Below, piece after piece: positions 34,951 to 44,633 of a stretch of 64,000 bases of DNA. The notes beneath the pieces are model-generated. The model had not been told where the DNA came from, made no database searches, and saw only the letters and a program-made list of their open reading frames with translations. The stretch lies in assembly GCF_001294335.1 (NCBI RefSeq), contig NZ_LGKG01000159.1, forward strand, positions 20,924 to 84,923, in the 5' to 3' direction. The DNA comes from Streptomyces chattanoogensis. GTDB lineage: Bacteria > Actinomycetota > Actinomycetes > Streptomycetales > Streptomycetaceae. Both the position numbers and the translations under genes were made by a program. Position 1 is the first letter of the stretch, and every line of letters begins with the position of its first letter.

Positions 34951-35574
34951 TCAGACCCTCGGCGCGCAGCTCAGCACATGTGCCTTCAGCAAACCGCCGA
35001 TTTTGGGATCCCGTCGCCGGAATGCGTCCACGATCTCCTGGTGGTCCTGCGCATGTGACCGGGGCTCCGGGCTGAACCAGCGGATCGACAGCGTCGTCCA
35101 GACCTCGATGCCCAGCGACTCCCAGGTGTGCAGCAGCACCGAGTTCCCGGCTGCCCGCACGATCTCCCGGTGGAAGGCCACCGTGTGCCGCACCTGCGCC
35201 TCCCCGTCACCCGCCCGGTCCGCCTCCCGCAGCGCCGCCACCTCGCGCTCCAGCGCCGCCGTGTCGTCCGCCAGCCGGCCCGCCGCCAGCTCCGCCGCCA
35301 CCTGCTCCAGCCCGGCCCGCACCGGGTAGCTCTCCTTGAGGTCGTCGGCGGTCAGGTTCCGCACCCGCACGCCCTTGTTCGGCGCCGACTCGATCAGCTG
35401 CAGCGACTCCAGCTCGCGCAGCGCCTCGCGCACCGGCGTCTGGCTGACCTCCAGCTCCACCGCGATCCGGCGCTCCACGATCCGCTCGCCCGGCTGCCAG
35501 CGGCCGCTGACGATCCCCTCGAGGATGTGCTCGCGGATCTGCTCGCGGAGCGAATGGACGACGGGCGGGGTCAT
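34951..35574 (-). CDS. GntR-family regulator with FCD domain (PdhR-like position)
   Basis: 207 residues. Winged HTH at 5-70 (QIREHILEGIVSGRWQPGER; VSQTPVREALRELESLQLIE) and a helical FCD ligand domain with the metal-type residues FHREIVRAAGN and HAQDHQEIVDAF. ATG 35574 has GAAGGAG 6 bp upstream. Between sucB and aceE it is well placed to sense a carboxylate such as pyruvate or lactate and control aceE; that is inference. Confidence 0.9.
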   Translation of the reverse strand: MTPPVVHSLREQIREHILEGIVSGRWQPGERIVERRIAVELEVSQTPVREALRELESLQLIESAPNKGVRVRNLTADDLKESYPVRAGLEQVAAELAAGRLADDTAALEREVAALREADRAGDGEAQVRHTVAFHREIVRAAGNSVLLHTWESLGIEVWTTLSIRWFSPEPRSHAQDHQEIVDAFRRRDPKIGGLLKAHVLSCAPRV

Positions 35575-35632
35575 GACGTGCTCCTTCAGAGCGGGTGGTG
35601 ACAGGCGGGCGCTGCGGGGGGCTGCGGGGCCA

Positions 35633-37294
35633 TTATCCGGGACGGTGACAGGCAAAGGGGCCGGCCCCGGTTCGTGCTACTCGCTCCCCCCCTCCGCCCC
35701 CGTGCCCCTCTCCCCTCCCCCCCCCCCCGCGCTTGACGGTGGCACCGATGCCCAGGATGCCGACCTGGTTCGGGGGCACGATGACCGTGTCGAACAGGGC
35801 GCCGCGCGAGCCGGTGTTGGAGATGGTGAAGGTCGCGCCGGACAGCTCGTCCGGGGTGATCTTGTTCGCGCGGACCTTGCCCGCCAGCTCCGCCGTCTTA
35901 CGGGCGATACCGGCGATGTTGAGGTCGCCCGCGCCCTTGATGACCGGGGTCATCAGGCCCTTCTCCGCGTCCACCGCGATACCGACGTTCTCGGTGTCGA
36001 AGTAGGTGATGGTGCCCTCGTCCTCGTTGATCCGGGCGTTGACGACCGGGTGGGCCTTCAGCGCCTGGACGGCGGCCTTGACGAAGAACGGCATCGGGGA
36101 GAGCTTGACGCCCTCACGCTGCGCGAAGGCGTCCTTGGCGGCGTTGCGCATCCGCATGATCTTGGTGATGTCCACCTCGACCACGGAGGTCAGCTGCGCC
36201 TGGCCGTGCAGCGCCTTCATCATGTTGTCGCCGATGACCTTGCGCATCCGCGGCATCTTGACGGTCTGGCCGCGCAGCGGGGAGACCTCCAGGGCCGGAG
36301 CCTTGGACACCGCGGCGGGGGCGGCGGCAGCCGGGGCAGCGGCCTTGGCGGCCTCCGCGGCGGCGACGACGTCCTGCTTGCGGATGCGGCCACCGACACC
36401 GGTGCCCTTGACCGCGGCGAGGTTCACGCCGCTCTCCGCGGCGAGCTTGCGCACCAGCGGAGTGACGTACGCGGCCTCTTCACCCGCGGCCGGGGCCGGG
36501 GTGACGGGAGCCGGGGCGGCCACCGGAGCAGGCGCCGGCGCGGGGGCCGGAGCAGGTGCGGGGGCCGGGGCCGGAGCGGCGGGCGCCGGAGCCGGGGCGG
36601 CAGCGGCCGGAGCCGGGGCCGGTGCGGGGGCCGGGGCCGGGGCCGGAGCGGCGGGGGCCGGAGCCGGGGCGGCGGCCGGGGCCGCGCCCTTCGCACCGAT
36701 GACGGCGAGCTTGGCGCCGACCTCGGCGGTCTCGTCCTCGGCGACCAGGATCTCCAGCAGGGTGCCGGAGGCCGGCGCCGGGATCTCGGTGTCGACCTTG
36801 TCGGTGGAGACCTCGAGCAGCGGCTCGTCCTCCGAGACCTCCTCGCCGACCTCCTTCAGCCAGCGGGTGACGGTGCCCTCGGTGACGCTCTCGCCGAGCG
36901 CGGGGAGGACAACGTCGGTGCCCTGGGCGCCACCCGCGGGGGCGGCGGCCGGGGCGGCGGCCGGGGCGGCGGCCGGAGCCGGGGCGGGCTCGGGCTGGGC
37001 GGCCGGGGCCTCGGCGGCGGCAGCGGCCGGAGCCGGAGCGGCAGCCGGCACACCGGTGCCGTCGTCGATGAGGGCCAGCTCGGCGCCGACCTCCACCGTC
37101 TCGTCCTCGGCCACCTTGATGGAGGCCAGGATGCCGGCGGCCGGTGCCGGGATCTCGGTGTCGACCTTGTCGGTCGACACCTCGAGCAGCGGCTCGTCGG
37201 CCTCTACGCGCTCACCCTCGGCCTTCAGCCAGCGGGTGACGGTGCCCTCGGTGACGCTCTCGCCGAGCGCCGGCAGGGTTACGGAAACCGCCAT
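35633..37294 (-). CDS. sucB: Dihydrolipoamide acyltransferase E2 (SucB type), C-terminus lost
   Basis: The frame has two lipoyl domains (residues 1-80 and about 125-205), each with [12 protein letters not shown] around the lipoylated Lys, long Ala/Pro linkers, the E1/E3-binding domain ([21 protein letters not shown]) and most of the acyltransferase core (to [11 protein letters not shown]). After that Arg it reads glycine-rich nonsense through a poly-C tract (35717-35728) and stops. The family's last 55 or so residues with the catalytic HxxxDG are missing in all three frames of this strand. Either the gene is broken or the assembly is wrong here. Confidence 0.9.
   Translation of the reverse strand: MAVSVTLPALGESVTEGTVTRWLKAEGERVEADEPLLEVSTDKVDTEIPAPAAGILASIKVAEDETVEVGAELALIDDGTGVPAAAPAPAAAAAEAPAAQPEPAPAPAAAPAAAPAAAPAGGAQGTDVVLPALGESVTEGTVTRWLKEVGEEVSEDEPLLEVSTDKVDTEIPAPASGTLLEILVAEDETAEVGAKLAVIGAKGAAPAAAPAPAPAAPAPAPAPAPAPAPAAAAPAPAPAAPAPAPAPAPAPAPAPAPVAAPAPVTPAPAAGEEAAYVTPLVRKLAAESGVNLAAVKGTGVGGRIRKQDVVAAAEAAKAAAPAAAAPAAVSKAPALEVSPLRGQTVKMPRMRKVIGDNMMKALHGQAQLTSVVEVDITKIMRMRNAAKDAFAQREGVKLSPMPFFVKAAVQALKAHPVVNARINEDEGTITYFDTENVGIAVDAEKGLMTPVIKGAGDLNIAGIARKTAELAGKVRANKITPDELSGATFTISNTGSRGALFDTVIVPPNQVGILGIGATVKRGGGGRGEGHGGGGGERVARTGAGPFACHRPG
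35690..35730. other. Poly-C tract at the point where sucB breaks off
   Basis: C-runs with few interruptions, including 12 consecutive C at 35717-35728, lie exactly at the loss of E2 homology. This composition is unlike the neighbouring coding DNA. Confidence 0.7.
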
Positions 37295-37347
37295 GGTTTC
37301 GGTTGCTCCTAACGAATTGCGGGATGTGGTCGCGCCCGGGACTGGGG

Positions 37348-38736
37348 TCAGTCGTGGGAGTGGAGAGGCTTCCCGGCCAGGGCCAGGTGGGCCTCGCCGA
37401 GAGCTTCGTTCTGCGTCGGATGCGCGTGGATGAGCTGCGCAACCTCGGCCGGCAGGGCCTCCCAGTTGTAGACCAGCTGGGCCTCGCCGACCTGCTCGCC
37501 CATACGGTCACCGACCATGTGGACGCCGACCACGGCACCGTCCTTGACCTGGACGAGCTTGATCTCGCCCGCGGTCTTGAGGATCTTGCTCTTGCCGTTG
37601 CCCGCGAGGTTGTACTTCAGAGCGACGACCTTGTCGGCGCCGTACAGCTCCTTGGCCTTGGCCTCGGTGATGCCCACCGAAGCGACCTCGGGGTGGCAGT
37701 ACGTCACGCGCGGCACGCCGTCGTAGTCGACCGGGACGACCTTCTGGCCGGCCAGCCGCTCCGCCACCAGCATGCCCTCGGCGAAGCCGACGTGCGCGAG
37801 CTGGAGGGTGGGAACGAGGTCACCGACGGCCGAGATGGTCGGCACGTTGGTCTGCATGTACTCGTCGACCAGGACGTAGCCGCGGTCCATGGCGACGCCC
37901 TGCTCCTCGTAGCCCAGGCCCGCCGAGACCGGCCCGCGGCCGATCGCGACCAGCAGCACCTCGGCCTCGAAGGTCTTGCCGTCGGCCAGGGTGACCTTGA
38001 CGCCGTCGGCGGTGTACTCGGCCTTGTCGAAGAAGGTGCCGAGGTTGAACTTGATGCCCCGCTTGCGGAAGGCCCGCTCCAGCAGCTTGGAGCTGTTCTC
38101 GTCCTCGACCGGGACGAGGTGCTTGAGGCCCTCGATGACCGTGACGTCGGTGCCGAAGGACTTCCACGCCGAGGCGAACTCGACGCCGATGACGCCGCCG
38201 CCCAGGATGATCGCGGACTCGGGGACGCGGTCCAGCGTCAGCGCGTGGTCCGAGGAGATGATGCGGTTGCCGTCGATGTCCAGGCCCGGCAGCGACTTCG
38301 GCACGGAGCCGGTCGCCAGCAGGATGTGGCGGCCCTGGATCTGCTGGCCGTTGACCGCGACGGAGGTCGGGGAGGACAGCCGGCCCTCGCCCTCGATGTA
38401 GGTCACCTTGCGGGAGGCGACCAGGCCCTGCAGGCCCTTGTACAGGCCGGAGATCACGTCGTCCTTGTACTTGTGGACGGCCGCGATGTCGATGCCCTCG
38501 AAGGTGGCCTTGACACCGAACTGGTCGGCCTCACGCGCCTGGTCGGCGATCTCGCCGGCGTGCAGCAGAGCCTTGGTGGGGATGCAGCCGTTGTGCAGGC
38601 AGGTGCCGCCGAGCTTGTTCTTCTCGATCAGTGCGACGTCCAGGCCCAGCTGCGCCCCGCGCAGGGCAGCGGCGTAACCACCGCTACCGCCTCCGAGGAT
38701 CACTAGGTCGAAAACGGTGCTGGCGTCGTTCGCCAC
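37348..38736 (-). CDS. lpdA: Dihydrolipoyl dehydrogenase (E3)
   Basis: 462 residues. Reoxidises dihydrolipoamide with NAD+. FAD motif [18 protein letters not shown], redox disulfide [13 protein letters not shown] (Cys pair at about 44 and 49), NAD motif [13 protein letters not shown] and the C-terminal catalytic [11 protein letters not shown] 38736 has GGAGG 7 bp upstream. It is 53 bp upstream of sucB on the same strand, an E3-E2 operon. Confidence 0.97.
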   Translation of the reverse strand: MANDASTVFDLVILGGGSGGYAAALRGAQLGLDVALIEKNKLGGTCLHNGCIPTKALLHAGEIADQAREADQFGVKATFEGIDIAAVHKYKDDVISGLYKGLQGLVASRKVTYIEGEGRLSSPTSVAVNGQQIQGRHILLATGSVPKSLPGLDIDGNRIISSDHALTLDRVPESAIILGGGVIGVEFASAWKSFGTDVTVIEGLKHLVPVEDENSSKLLERAFRKRGIKFNLGTFFDKAEYTADGVKVTLADGKTFEAEVLLVAIGRGPVSAGLGYEEQGVAMDRGYVLVDEYMQTNVPTISAVGDLVPTLQLAHVGFAEGMLVAERLAGQKVVPVDYDGVPRVTYCHPEVASVGITEAKAKELYGADKVVALKYNLAGNGKSKILKTAGEIKLVQVKDGAVVGVHMVGDRMGEQVGEAQLVYNWEALPAEVAQLIHAHPTQNEALGEAHLALAGKPLHSHD

Positions 38737-39062
38737 GTCACGTCCTCCATGCATGGGTACGCCGGAGCCGGTCTCCGATGACCGGGCGGCGGCTGTGGTT
38801 CGGCCGCTTGATGTCGGCCCTGGGTAAGGGGGGCCCTGTCCTGCCGAGAACCCATCTTCGCACTTGTTGAAAGGCGACGGGACGGCGGGCCGGGCTGCGG
38901 GGCGGCCGATCAGGGCGCCCCAGGGGGGTTACCGGCGCGTACTCGCGTACGAAGGGCAGGTACGGATTTCGTTGTGGGCGAACGCGTGGCGGATATCACG
39001 CCGACGGCCCCGGGCCGTGAGCTCGGGGCCGTGCGGACAAAACAGGCGAGACCGGAAGGGTG
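38737..39062. other. Intergenic region between pepA and lpdA
   Basis: 326 bp with no supported gene. It holds a pepA-proximal 9-bp hairpin (39004-39012 with 39024-39032) and must hold the lpdA promoter, which I could not place. Confidence 0.5.
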
Positions 39063-40595
39063 TCAGCCGAGGTCGCCGGCGGCGGTCCGCTCCGCCAGCC
39101 GCACCAGGGTGCGCACCCCGGAACCCGTACCGCCCTTGGGTGTGTAGCCCCAGGGCGAGCCCTCGTGGAAGGCCGGGCCCGCGATGTCCAGGTGGGCCCA
39201 CGGGATGCCCTCGCCGATGAACTCCTTCAGGAAGAGCCCGGCGACCAGGCCGCCGCCCATCCGCTCGCCCATGTTGGCGAGGTCGGCGACCGGGGAGTCC
39301 ATGCCCTTGCGCAGATGGCCGGGCAGCGGCATCGGCCAGGCCTGCTCGCCGGCCTCCTCCGCGATCTCGTGGACCGAGGCGCGGAAGGCGTCGTCGTTCG
39401 ACATGATCCCGAAGTGCCGGTGGCCCAGCGCCAGCACCATCGCACCGGTGAGGGTGGCCACGTCCACGATCGCGTCCGGGTTCTCCTCCGAGGCGCGGGT
39501 CAGCGCATCGGCCAGCACGAGGCGGCCCTCGGCGTCGGTGTTGAGCACCTCGACGGTCTTGCCGCTGTACATGGTCAGCACGTCACCGGGGCGGGTGGCG
39601 GAGCCGGAGGGCATGTTCTCGGCGAGCGCCAGCCAGCCGGTGACATTCACCTCCAGGCCCAGCCTGGCGGCGGCCACGACCGCGGCGAACACGGCGGCCG
39701 CACCGCTCATGTCGCACTTCATGGTCTCGTTGTGGCCGGCCGGCTTGAGCGAGATGCCGCCCGAGTCGTACGTGATGCCCTTGCCGACCAGGGCGAGGGT
39801 CTTGGTGGCCTTGGCGTGCGTGTGCGCGATCCGGACCAGCCGCGGCGGAGCCTCGGAGCCCTGGCCGACGCCCATCAGGCCGCCGTAGCCGCCCTTCTTG
39901 AGCGCCTTCTCGTCGAGCACCTCGACCTTGAGGCCGAACTCCTTGGCCGCGGCCTGCGCCTCGGCGGCGAAGGACTTCGGGTCGAGGTCGTTGGAGGGGG
40001 TGTTGATCAGGTCGCGGGCGCGGTTGACCTCCGCGGCCAGCGTCTGGGCGCGCTCGGCGGCGGCCTTGAACTCCTTGTCCCGCGGCTTGCCGCCGAGGAT
40101 CGCGGCCTCGCCGAGCGGCTGGGACTTGGTGTCGTTCTTCTTGCCCTTGCCGTTGCTGCTGCTGCGGTACGCGGTGAAGGAGTACGCGCCGAGCAGCGCA
40201 CCCTCCGCGATCGCGGCGGCCGCCCCGGCGTCCTCGAGCGGCAGGGCGAAACCGGCCTTCTTGCTGCCGGACAGCGCGCGGGCGGCGCTGCCCGCGGCGC
40301 GCCGCAGCGCCTCGCTGTCGTACCCGTCGCCCTTGGCCGGGGCCTCGCCCAGGCCGACCGCCAGCACGACCGGCGCCTTGAGGCCGTCGGCGGCGGGCAG
40401 CTTCGTCACCTCGCCCTCGGCACCACTCGCGCCGAGGGTCTCCAGCACGGCGGCGAGCTTGCCGCCGAAGGCCTTGTCCACGGCCTCGGCGCCGGGGGCG
40501 ACGACGACGCCCTTGGGGCCCTTGGCCACGCCGACGACGACGGCATCCGCACGCACCGTTGCGGCGGAGGAAGTACTGAGGGTCAGTGCAGTCAC
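39063..40595 (-). CDS. pepA: Leucyl aminopeptidase
   Basis: 510 residues. Two-metal M17 peptidase releasing N-terminal residues. Signature NTDAEGR (about 346-352), metal site KGITYDSGGISLKP and MKCDMSGAA, and the C-terminal LDIAGPAF. GTG 40595 is the only sensible start; ribosome-binding site weak. It lies upstream of lpdA on the same strand with a hairpin between. Confidence 0.97.
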   Translation of the reverse strand: MTALTLSTSSAATVRADAVVVGVAKGPKGVVVAPGAEAVDKAFGGKLAAVLETLGASGAEGEVTKLPAADGLKAPVVLAVGLGEAPAKGDGYDSEALRRAAGSAARALSGSKKAGFALPLEDAGAAAAIAEGALLGAYSFTAYRSSSNGKGKKNDTKSQPLGEAAILGGKPRDKEFKAAAERAQTLAAEVNRARDLINTPSNDLDPKSFAAEAQAAAKEFGLKVEVLDEKALKKGGYGGLMGVGQGSEAPPRLVRIAHTHAKATKTLALVGKGITYDSGGISLKPAGHNETMKCDMSGAAAVFAAVVAAARLGLEVNVTGWLALAENMPSGSATRPGDVLTMYSGKTVEVLNTDAEGRLVLADALTRASEENPDAIVDVATLTGAMVLALGHRHFGIMSNDDAFRASVHEIAEEAGEQAWPMPLPGHLRKGMDSPVADLANMGERMGGGLVAGLFLKEFIGEGIPWAHLDIAGPAFHEGSPWGYTPKGGTGSGVRTLVRLAERTAAGDLG

Positions 40596-40813
40596 GGTGA
40601 TGAGAGTCCTGTTCCGTCCGGGAATCCTTGTGCGCCCTGGGCGCTGCTGCGGCCGAGCCTACGCTCGGCGACGCCGCGAGGCCCGGCCTGTTGCCGCAAC
40701 GGCCGGTAACGGTGCGTCGGCTGATGGCCCGTTCGGGGGGTGAATCCCGACCCGGCGCGGGGGAGTTGGGGCGGGGGCGGGGCGGCCGGCGGGGCGGACG
40801 TCCTGACGGGCTT

Positions 40814-41608
40814 TCAGCCCAGCGCGAGGGCCACCAGCGCCGCGAGTCCCGCGCTCTCCGCGAGGGCGCCGAACACATCGCCGGTCACCCCGCCGAACCG
40901 CCGCCGGCAGTGCCGCAGCAGCAGTTCGCCGGTGCCGAGCCCGAGCAGTGCGGCGAGTGAGGCGTGCAGCGCGCCGTACGGGCCGGACACGGCACCCGCC
41001 GCCGCGCACAGGGCGGCCGTCAGCGCGGCGCACCCCAGGGCCGCCCGCGCCGGAACGGTGCCCGCGACCGCCGCGCCCAGCCCCTCCGGCCGGGCCGCCG
41101 GCACACCCGTGCGGGAGGCCAGGGTCAGCGCGCACCGGGCGGTGATCCCGGCGACGGCGGCCCCGGCCGCCCCGTACACCCAGCCCGCGGCGTACAGCTC
41201 CGCCAGCACGGCCACCTGGGCCAGCAGGGTGAACAGCAGCGTGATGACGCCGAACGGGCCGATGTCGGACTGCTTCATGATGCGCAGCGCGTCCTCGGCG
41301 GGCCTGCCGCTGCCCAGGCCGTCGGCGGTGTCGGCGAGGCCGTCCAGGTGGAGGCCGCGGGTGAGCGCGGCGGGTACGGCGGCGGTGGCGACCGCGGCGA
41401 GCAGCGGGCCGCCGCCGAGCAGGAGGAGCGCCCCGCCGAGCGCGCCCGCGGCGAGCCCGACGGCCAGCCCGGCCAGCGGCGCGCAGAGCATTCCGCCGCG
41501 GGCGGTCTCCCGGTCCCAGCGGGTCACCCGCACCGGGAGCACGGTCAGTGTCCCGAAGGCGAAGCGCAGGGCGTCGGTGGCGGACGGCGGGCCGGGGGAG
41601 TCGCTCAT
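40814..41608 (-). CDS. cobS: Adenosylcobinamide-GDP ribazoletransferase (cobalamin synthase)
   Basis: 264 residues, polytopic membrane enzyme. Joins adenosylcobinamide-GDP and alpha-ribazole in the last steps of B12 assembly. The diagnostic motif LTRGLHLDGLADTADGLGSG lies at about 83-102 and MKQSDIGPFGV follows. Six or so hydrophobic helices. It lies in the same region as cobT and cobU but is separated from them by two membrane-protein genes. Confidence 0.95.
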   Translation of the reverse strand: MSDSPGPPSATDALRFAFGTLTVLPVRVTRWDRETARGGMLCAPLAGLAVGLAAGALGGALLLLGGGPLLAAVATAAVPAALTRGLHLDGLADTADGLGSGRPAEDALRIMKQSDIGPFGVITLLFTLLAQVAVLAELYAAGWVYGAAGAAVAGITARCALTLASRTGVPAARPEGLGAAVAGTVPARAALGCAALTAALCAAAGAVSGPYGALHASLAALLGLGTGELLLRHCRRRFGGVTGDVFGALAESAGLAALVALALG

Positions 41609-41781
41609 CGCGGCAGGCTATCCCGCCCGCCGCACGCCGGGTGCGGCGCAGAATTCCCCGTCAAAGCCCGTAAATTGCCCTTATCCGGCAGCTGTGCGGC
41701 GGGTCGTACGGCGGGTCGTACGGCAGGCCTTCCGGCGGCAGGACCGGTGCGGCACGGGCGGGCGAGGAAGGGGAACGCGGG

Positions 41782-42519
41782 ATGGGCCACTGGTGGTACC
41801 GCAACATCGTGGAGCCGGGGAAGTTCCCGCTGCTGCTCGCCCTCGCCTCCTTCGTCCTGACCTTCCTGGTCACCCGCGCCATCACCCGGCTCATCCGGGC
41901 CGGGAAGGGGCCGTTCCGCAACATCGCGCCCGGCGGGGTGCACGTCCATCACGTCGTGCCGGGTGTGGTCCTGATGGTCGCCGGCGGCTTCATCGCCCTG
42001 GCGGGCGGCCGGCGCGGCTTCGGCTCGGGCCTGGCCGCGGTGCTCTTCGGCACGGGAGCCGGCCTCGTCCTGGACGAGTTCGCGCTGATCCTCCACCTGG
42101 ACGACGTCTACTGGACCGAGGAGGGCACCCAGAGCGTCGAGATCGTCATCCTCACCGCCGCCCTGGTCGCCCTGGTCCTCGCCGGTTTTCTGCCGTTCGG
42201 CGTCAACGAACTGAGCCCCGACGAGACCCGGGACCGCTTCCAGGTCGTACGGACCGTGGGCATCAACTTCCTCTTCGCGCTGATCGCCCTCGTCAAGGGC
42301 AAGGGCCGGCTCGCCGTCATCGGGGTCTTCGTCCCCTTCGTCGCCCTCTTCGGCGCCGTCCGCCTCGCCCGCCCCAACTCTCCCTGGGCCCGGCGCTTCT
42401 ACCGCAACCGGCCCAGGGCGCGGGCCCGCGCCACGCTCCGCGCCTACCGCCACGACCGCCGCTGGTCGGCCCTGCGCCGCCGGACCGAGCATTTCATCGG
42501 GGGTGCCCCCAGCCGCTGA
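41782..42519 (+). CDS. Integral membrane protein of unknown function
   Basis: 245 residues. Starts MGHWWYRNIVEPGKFPLLLA, with about six helices, a His-rich GVHVHHVVPG loop (57-66) and an acidic LDEFALILHLDDVYW segment (about 98-112). His and Asp residues in these two loops could bind a metal. The C-terminus is very basic. Its 3' end overlaps the convergent gene by 26 bp. No family name recognised. Confidence 0.8.
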   Translation: MGHWWYRNIVEPGKFPLLLALASFVLTFLVTRAITRLIRAGKGPFRNIAPGGVHVHHVVPGVVLMVAGGFIALAGGRRGFGSGLAAVLFGTGAGLVLDEFALILHLDDVYWTEEGTQSVEIVILTAALVALVLAGFLPFGVNELSPDETRDRFQVVRTVGINFLFALIALVKGKGRLAVIGVFVPFVALFGAVRLARPNSPWARRFYRNRPRARARATLRAYRHDRRWSALRRRTEHFIGGAPSR

Positions 42520-43222
42520 CCCGCTGCGCATCGCGCGGTTTCCCGGGCCGCCACAGCTCCCACGCCCCGCACAGCACCAGCACCGCCAGCACCGCCGCGA
42601 TGTGCTCCTTGCCCGCCAGGTTGTTCTTGATGAACACCACCTCGAAGACCATCGAGGCCACCACCAGCGCGCAGGTGAGCCAGGCCCGGTAACGCCAGCT
42701 CACGAAGATCGCCAGGCCCACCACCGCAGCCGACGGGCCGGTGTCGACGACGTACTTGTCCGCGTCCGGCAGCCCGATGGGCGAGTCCGGTCCGATCCAC
42801 AGGCCGATCCGCGCGTACATCGTCCCGGCGAGCGTGGCCAGATACGCGACCGCGAACATCTGCCGCCAGCCCACACAGATCTCGGCGAGCCCGAAGACGA
42901 CCAGGATCTGCACCAGCGCGCCCCACACCGGAAGGTCCAGCGCGGGCACGAACAGCGACAGGGGAGTGCGCAGCAGCGCCACCCAGAGGTGCTCATAGGC
43001 CTGGACGGACCCGATGTCCTGGACCGGCCGGTAGCCCCAGGGCTGGTTCTGGACGGTCTGGAGGACCAGGGTCAGACACACCGCGGTGAGCGTCACCGGG
43101 ATCGCCCGCAGCTTCCTCGCCGCCAGCGCGGACCACCCCGTCCGCAGGAGCGGGCCCCACTCGGCACGCGCGGCGCGACGCAGGACGGACACCCCCCGCC
43201 GCCCCTCCCGGGCCTCGGTCAT
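42494..43222 (-). CDS. Multi-pass membrane protein, rhomboid-like layout
   Basis: 242 residues with about six hydrophobic helices. The middle (WRQMFAVAYLATLAGTMYARI, then DTGPSAAVVGLAIFVSW) recalls rhomboid family topology, but the GxSG serine motif is GPSA and the catalytic His is not clear, so a protease activity is doubtful. ATG 43222 has GGAGAA 6 bp upstream. It converges on the 41782 gene with a 26-bp overlap of coding ends. Confidence 0.8.
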   Translation of the reverse strand: MTEAREGRRGVSVLRRAARAEWGPLLRTGWSALAARKLRAIPVTLTAVCLTLVLQTVQNQPWGYRPVQDIGSVQAYEHLWVALLRTPLSLFVPALDLPVWGALVQILVVFGLAEICVGWRQMFAVAYLATLAGTMYARIGLWIGPDSPIGLPDADKYVVDTGPSAAVVGLAIFVSWRYRAWLTCALVVASMVFEVVFIKNNLAGKEHIAAVLAVLVLCGAWELWRPGKPRDAQRVSGWGHPR

Positions 43223-43439
43223 CTGTTGTTCTCCAGGTGCTTGCGGCCGCGTGGTCACGGCGGCCGGGGCGAGGCCGGTGCGCTGTGCACCGGCGCTCTT
43301 GTCGACGAGCATGTACCGCACATCCCCCATAGGGCGGTATTTCGCCTCAGCGTGAGCGAGCGATTCGATCGGGCACCACCGGGGGGAGACGGCCGAGCGG
43401 TGCGCGCGAGGAGTACGGCACCGGGCCCGCCCAGGTCAG

Positions 43440-43463
43440 CGCGCCGTCTGTACAGACGGCGCG
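43440..43463. promoter_or_regulatory. 24-bp perfect palindrome between cobT and the membrane gene
   Basis: Two uninterrupted 12-bp half-sites meet at a TGTACA centre. It lies 107 bp after the cobT stop and about 220 bp upstream of the 43222 start. It could be a regulator site for the membrane gene or, with a 6-nt loop, a terminator for the cob genes. The remaining intergenic bases (43223-43570) show only further GC stems. Confidence 0.5.
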
Positions 43464-43570
43464 GAAGGCCGCGGAGTTGAGCGACGCCGAAGTGATCTCG
43501 GCCTCTTCCGGGCCGGCCGCGGCCCCAAGGCCCGGCCGCCGCGGCCCCGGGACCGGGGAAAGGGCGCCGC

Positions 43571-44617
43571 TCAGTCGCGCACCGGAAGCTCCGCCGCCAG
43601 GGCCGCGGCCGCCTGCACCAGGGGCAGGGCCAGCAGCGCCCCGGTCCCCTCACCCGCGGTGACGCCGTGGTCGAGCAGCGGGGTGAGCGCGATCCGGTCC
43701 AGTGCCTTGGCCTGCGCCGGCTCCCCGGAGGCCTGCCCGGCGAGCCACCAGTCCGGCGCCCGGAACGCCACCCGCTGCGCCACCAGCGCACAGGCCGCCG
43801 AGACGACCCCGTCGAGAATCACCGGCGTCCGCCGTACCGCGCTCTGCAGCAGAAACCCGGTGATCGCGGTCAGATCCGCCCCGCCGACCGCCGCCAGCAG
43901 CTCCAGCTGGTCCCCGAGCACCGGCCGCGCCCGCCGCAGCGCGTCCCGGACCGCCGCACATTTGCGCATCCACGCCAGATCGTCGATACCGGCCCCGCCG
44001 CGTCCGGTGACCACCGAGGCGTCCGTCCCGCACAGCGCCGCGATCAGCGTGCTCGCGGCCGTCGTACCGCCGACGCTCAGATCGCCCAGCACCACCAGGT
44101 CGGTCCCGGCGTCCGCCTCCTCATCCGCGACCGCCATCCCGGCCCGGAACGCGGCCTGAGCCTCCTCGGCCGTCAGCGCGTCCTCGGTATCGATCCGCCC
44201 GGAGCCGCGCCGCACCCGGTGGCGGGTGACCTCCTCCGGCAGCTCCCCGGGGTCGCAGTCCACGGCCAGGTCGACGACCCGCAGCTGCGCCCCGGCGGCC
44301 CGCGCCAGTACGGCGGCCGGGCTCGACCCGTCCAGCACGGCCCGTACGAGGTCCCGGGTGCCGCCCGCCGGCCGGGCCGAAACACCCAGCTCCGCCACCC
44401 CGTGATCGCCCGCGAAGAGCACCGCGCGCGGCCGCTCGACGGGCCGCACCGGCACCTGCCGCTGCGCGGCCGCCAGCCACGCGCCCAGCTCGTCGAGCCG
44501 GCCGAGCGCCCCCGGCGGCACGGCCAGCCGCGCCCGCCGCTCCTCGGCGTCACGGCGCGCACCGCCGTCGGGGCGCTCGATCAGATGGGCGAAGTCGTCG
44601 AGGTTCAGGGCGCTCAT
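43571..44617 (-). CDS. cobT: Nicotinate-nucleotide-dimethylbenzimidazole phosphoribosyltransferase
   Basis: 348 residues. Makes alpha-ribazole phosphate for the lower ligand of B12. Recognised by AVLFAGDHGVAELGVSA, LGDLSVGGTTAAS and the catalytic Glu segment AGEGTGALLALPLV. ATG 44617 gives the standard N-terminus; a longer frame to 44674 overlaps the preceding gene. 16 bp downstream of the methyltransferase gene, so probably one transcript with cobU. Confidence 0.95.
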   Translation of the reverse strand: MSALNLDDFAHLIERPDGGARRDAEERRARLAVPPGALGRLDELGAWLAAAQRQVPVRPVERPRAVLFAGDHGVAELGVSARPAGGTRDLVRAVLDGSSPAAVLARAAGAQLRVVDLAVDCDPGELPEEVTRHRVRRGSGRIDTEDALTAEEAQAAFRAGMAVADEEADAGTDLVVLGDLSVGGTTAASTLIAALCGTDASVVTGRGGAGIDDLAWMRKCAAVRDALRRARPVLGDQLELLAAVGGADLTAITGFLLQSAVRRTPVILDGVVSAACALVAQRVAFRAPDWWLAGQASGEPAQAKALDRIALTPLLDHGVTAGEGTGALLALPLVQAAAALAAELPVRD

Positions 44618-44633
44618 TCGGCGCAGATTACCG

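Noticed and set aside
40596..40813. Cobalamin riboswitch near the cob genes
   Set aside because: I looked for the B12-box core upstream of cobS, cobT and cobU and found none.
42494..43222. Active rhomboid protease
   Set aside because: The GxSG serine motif is GPSA and no partner His is clear; only the membrane layout is similar.
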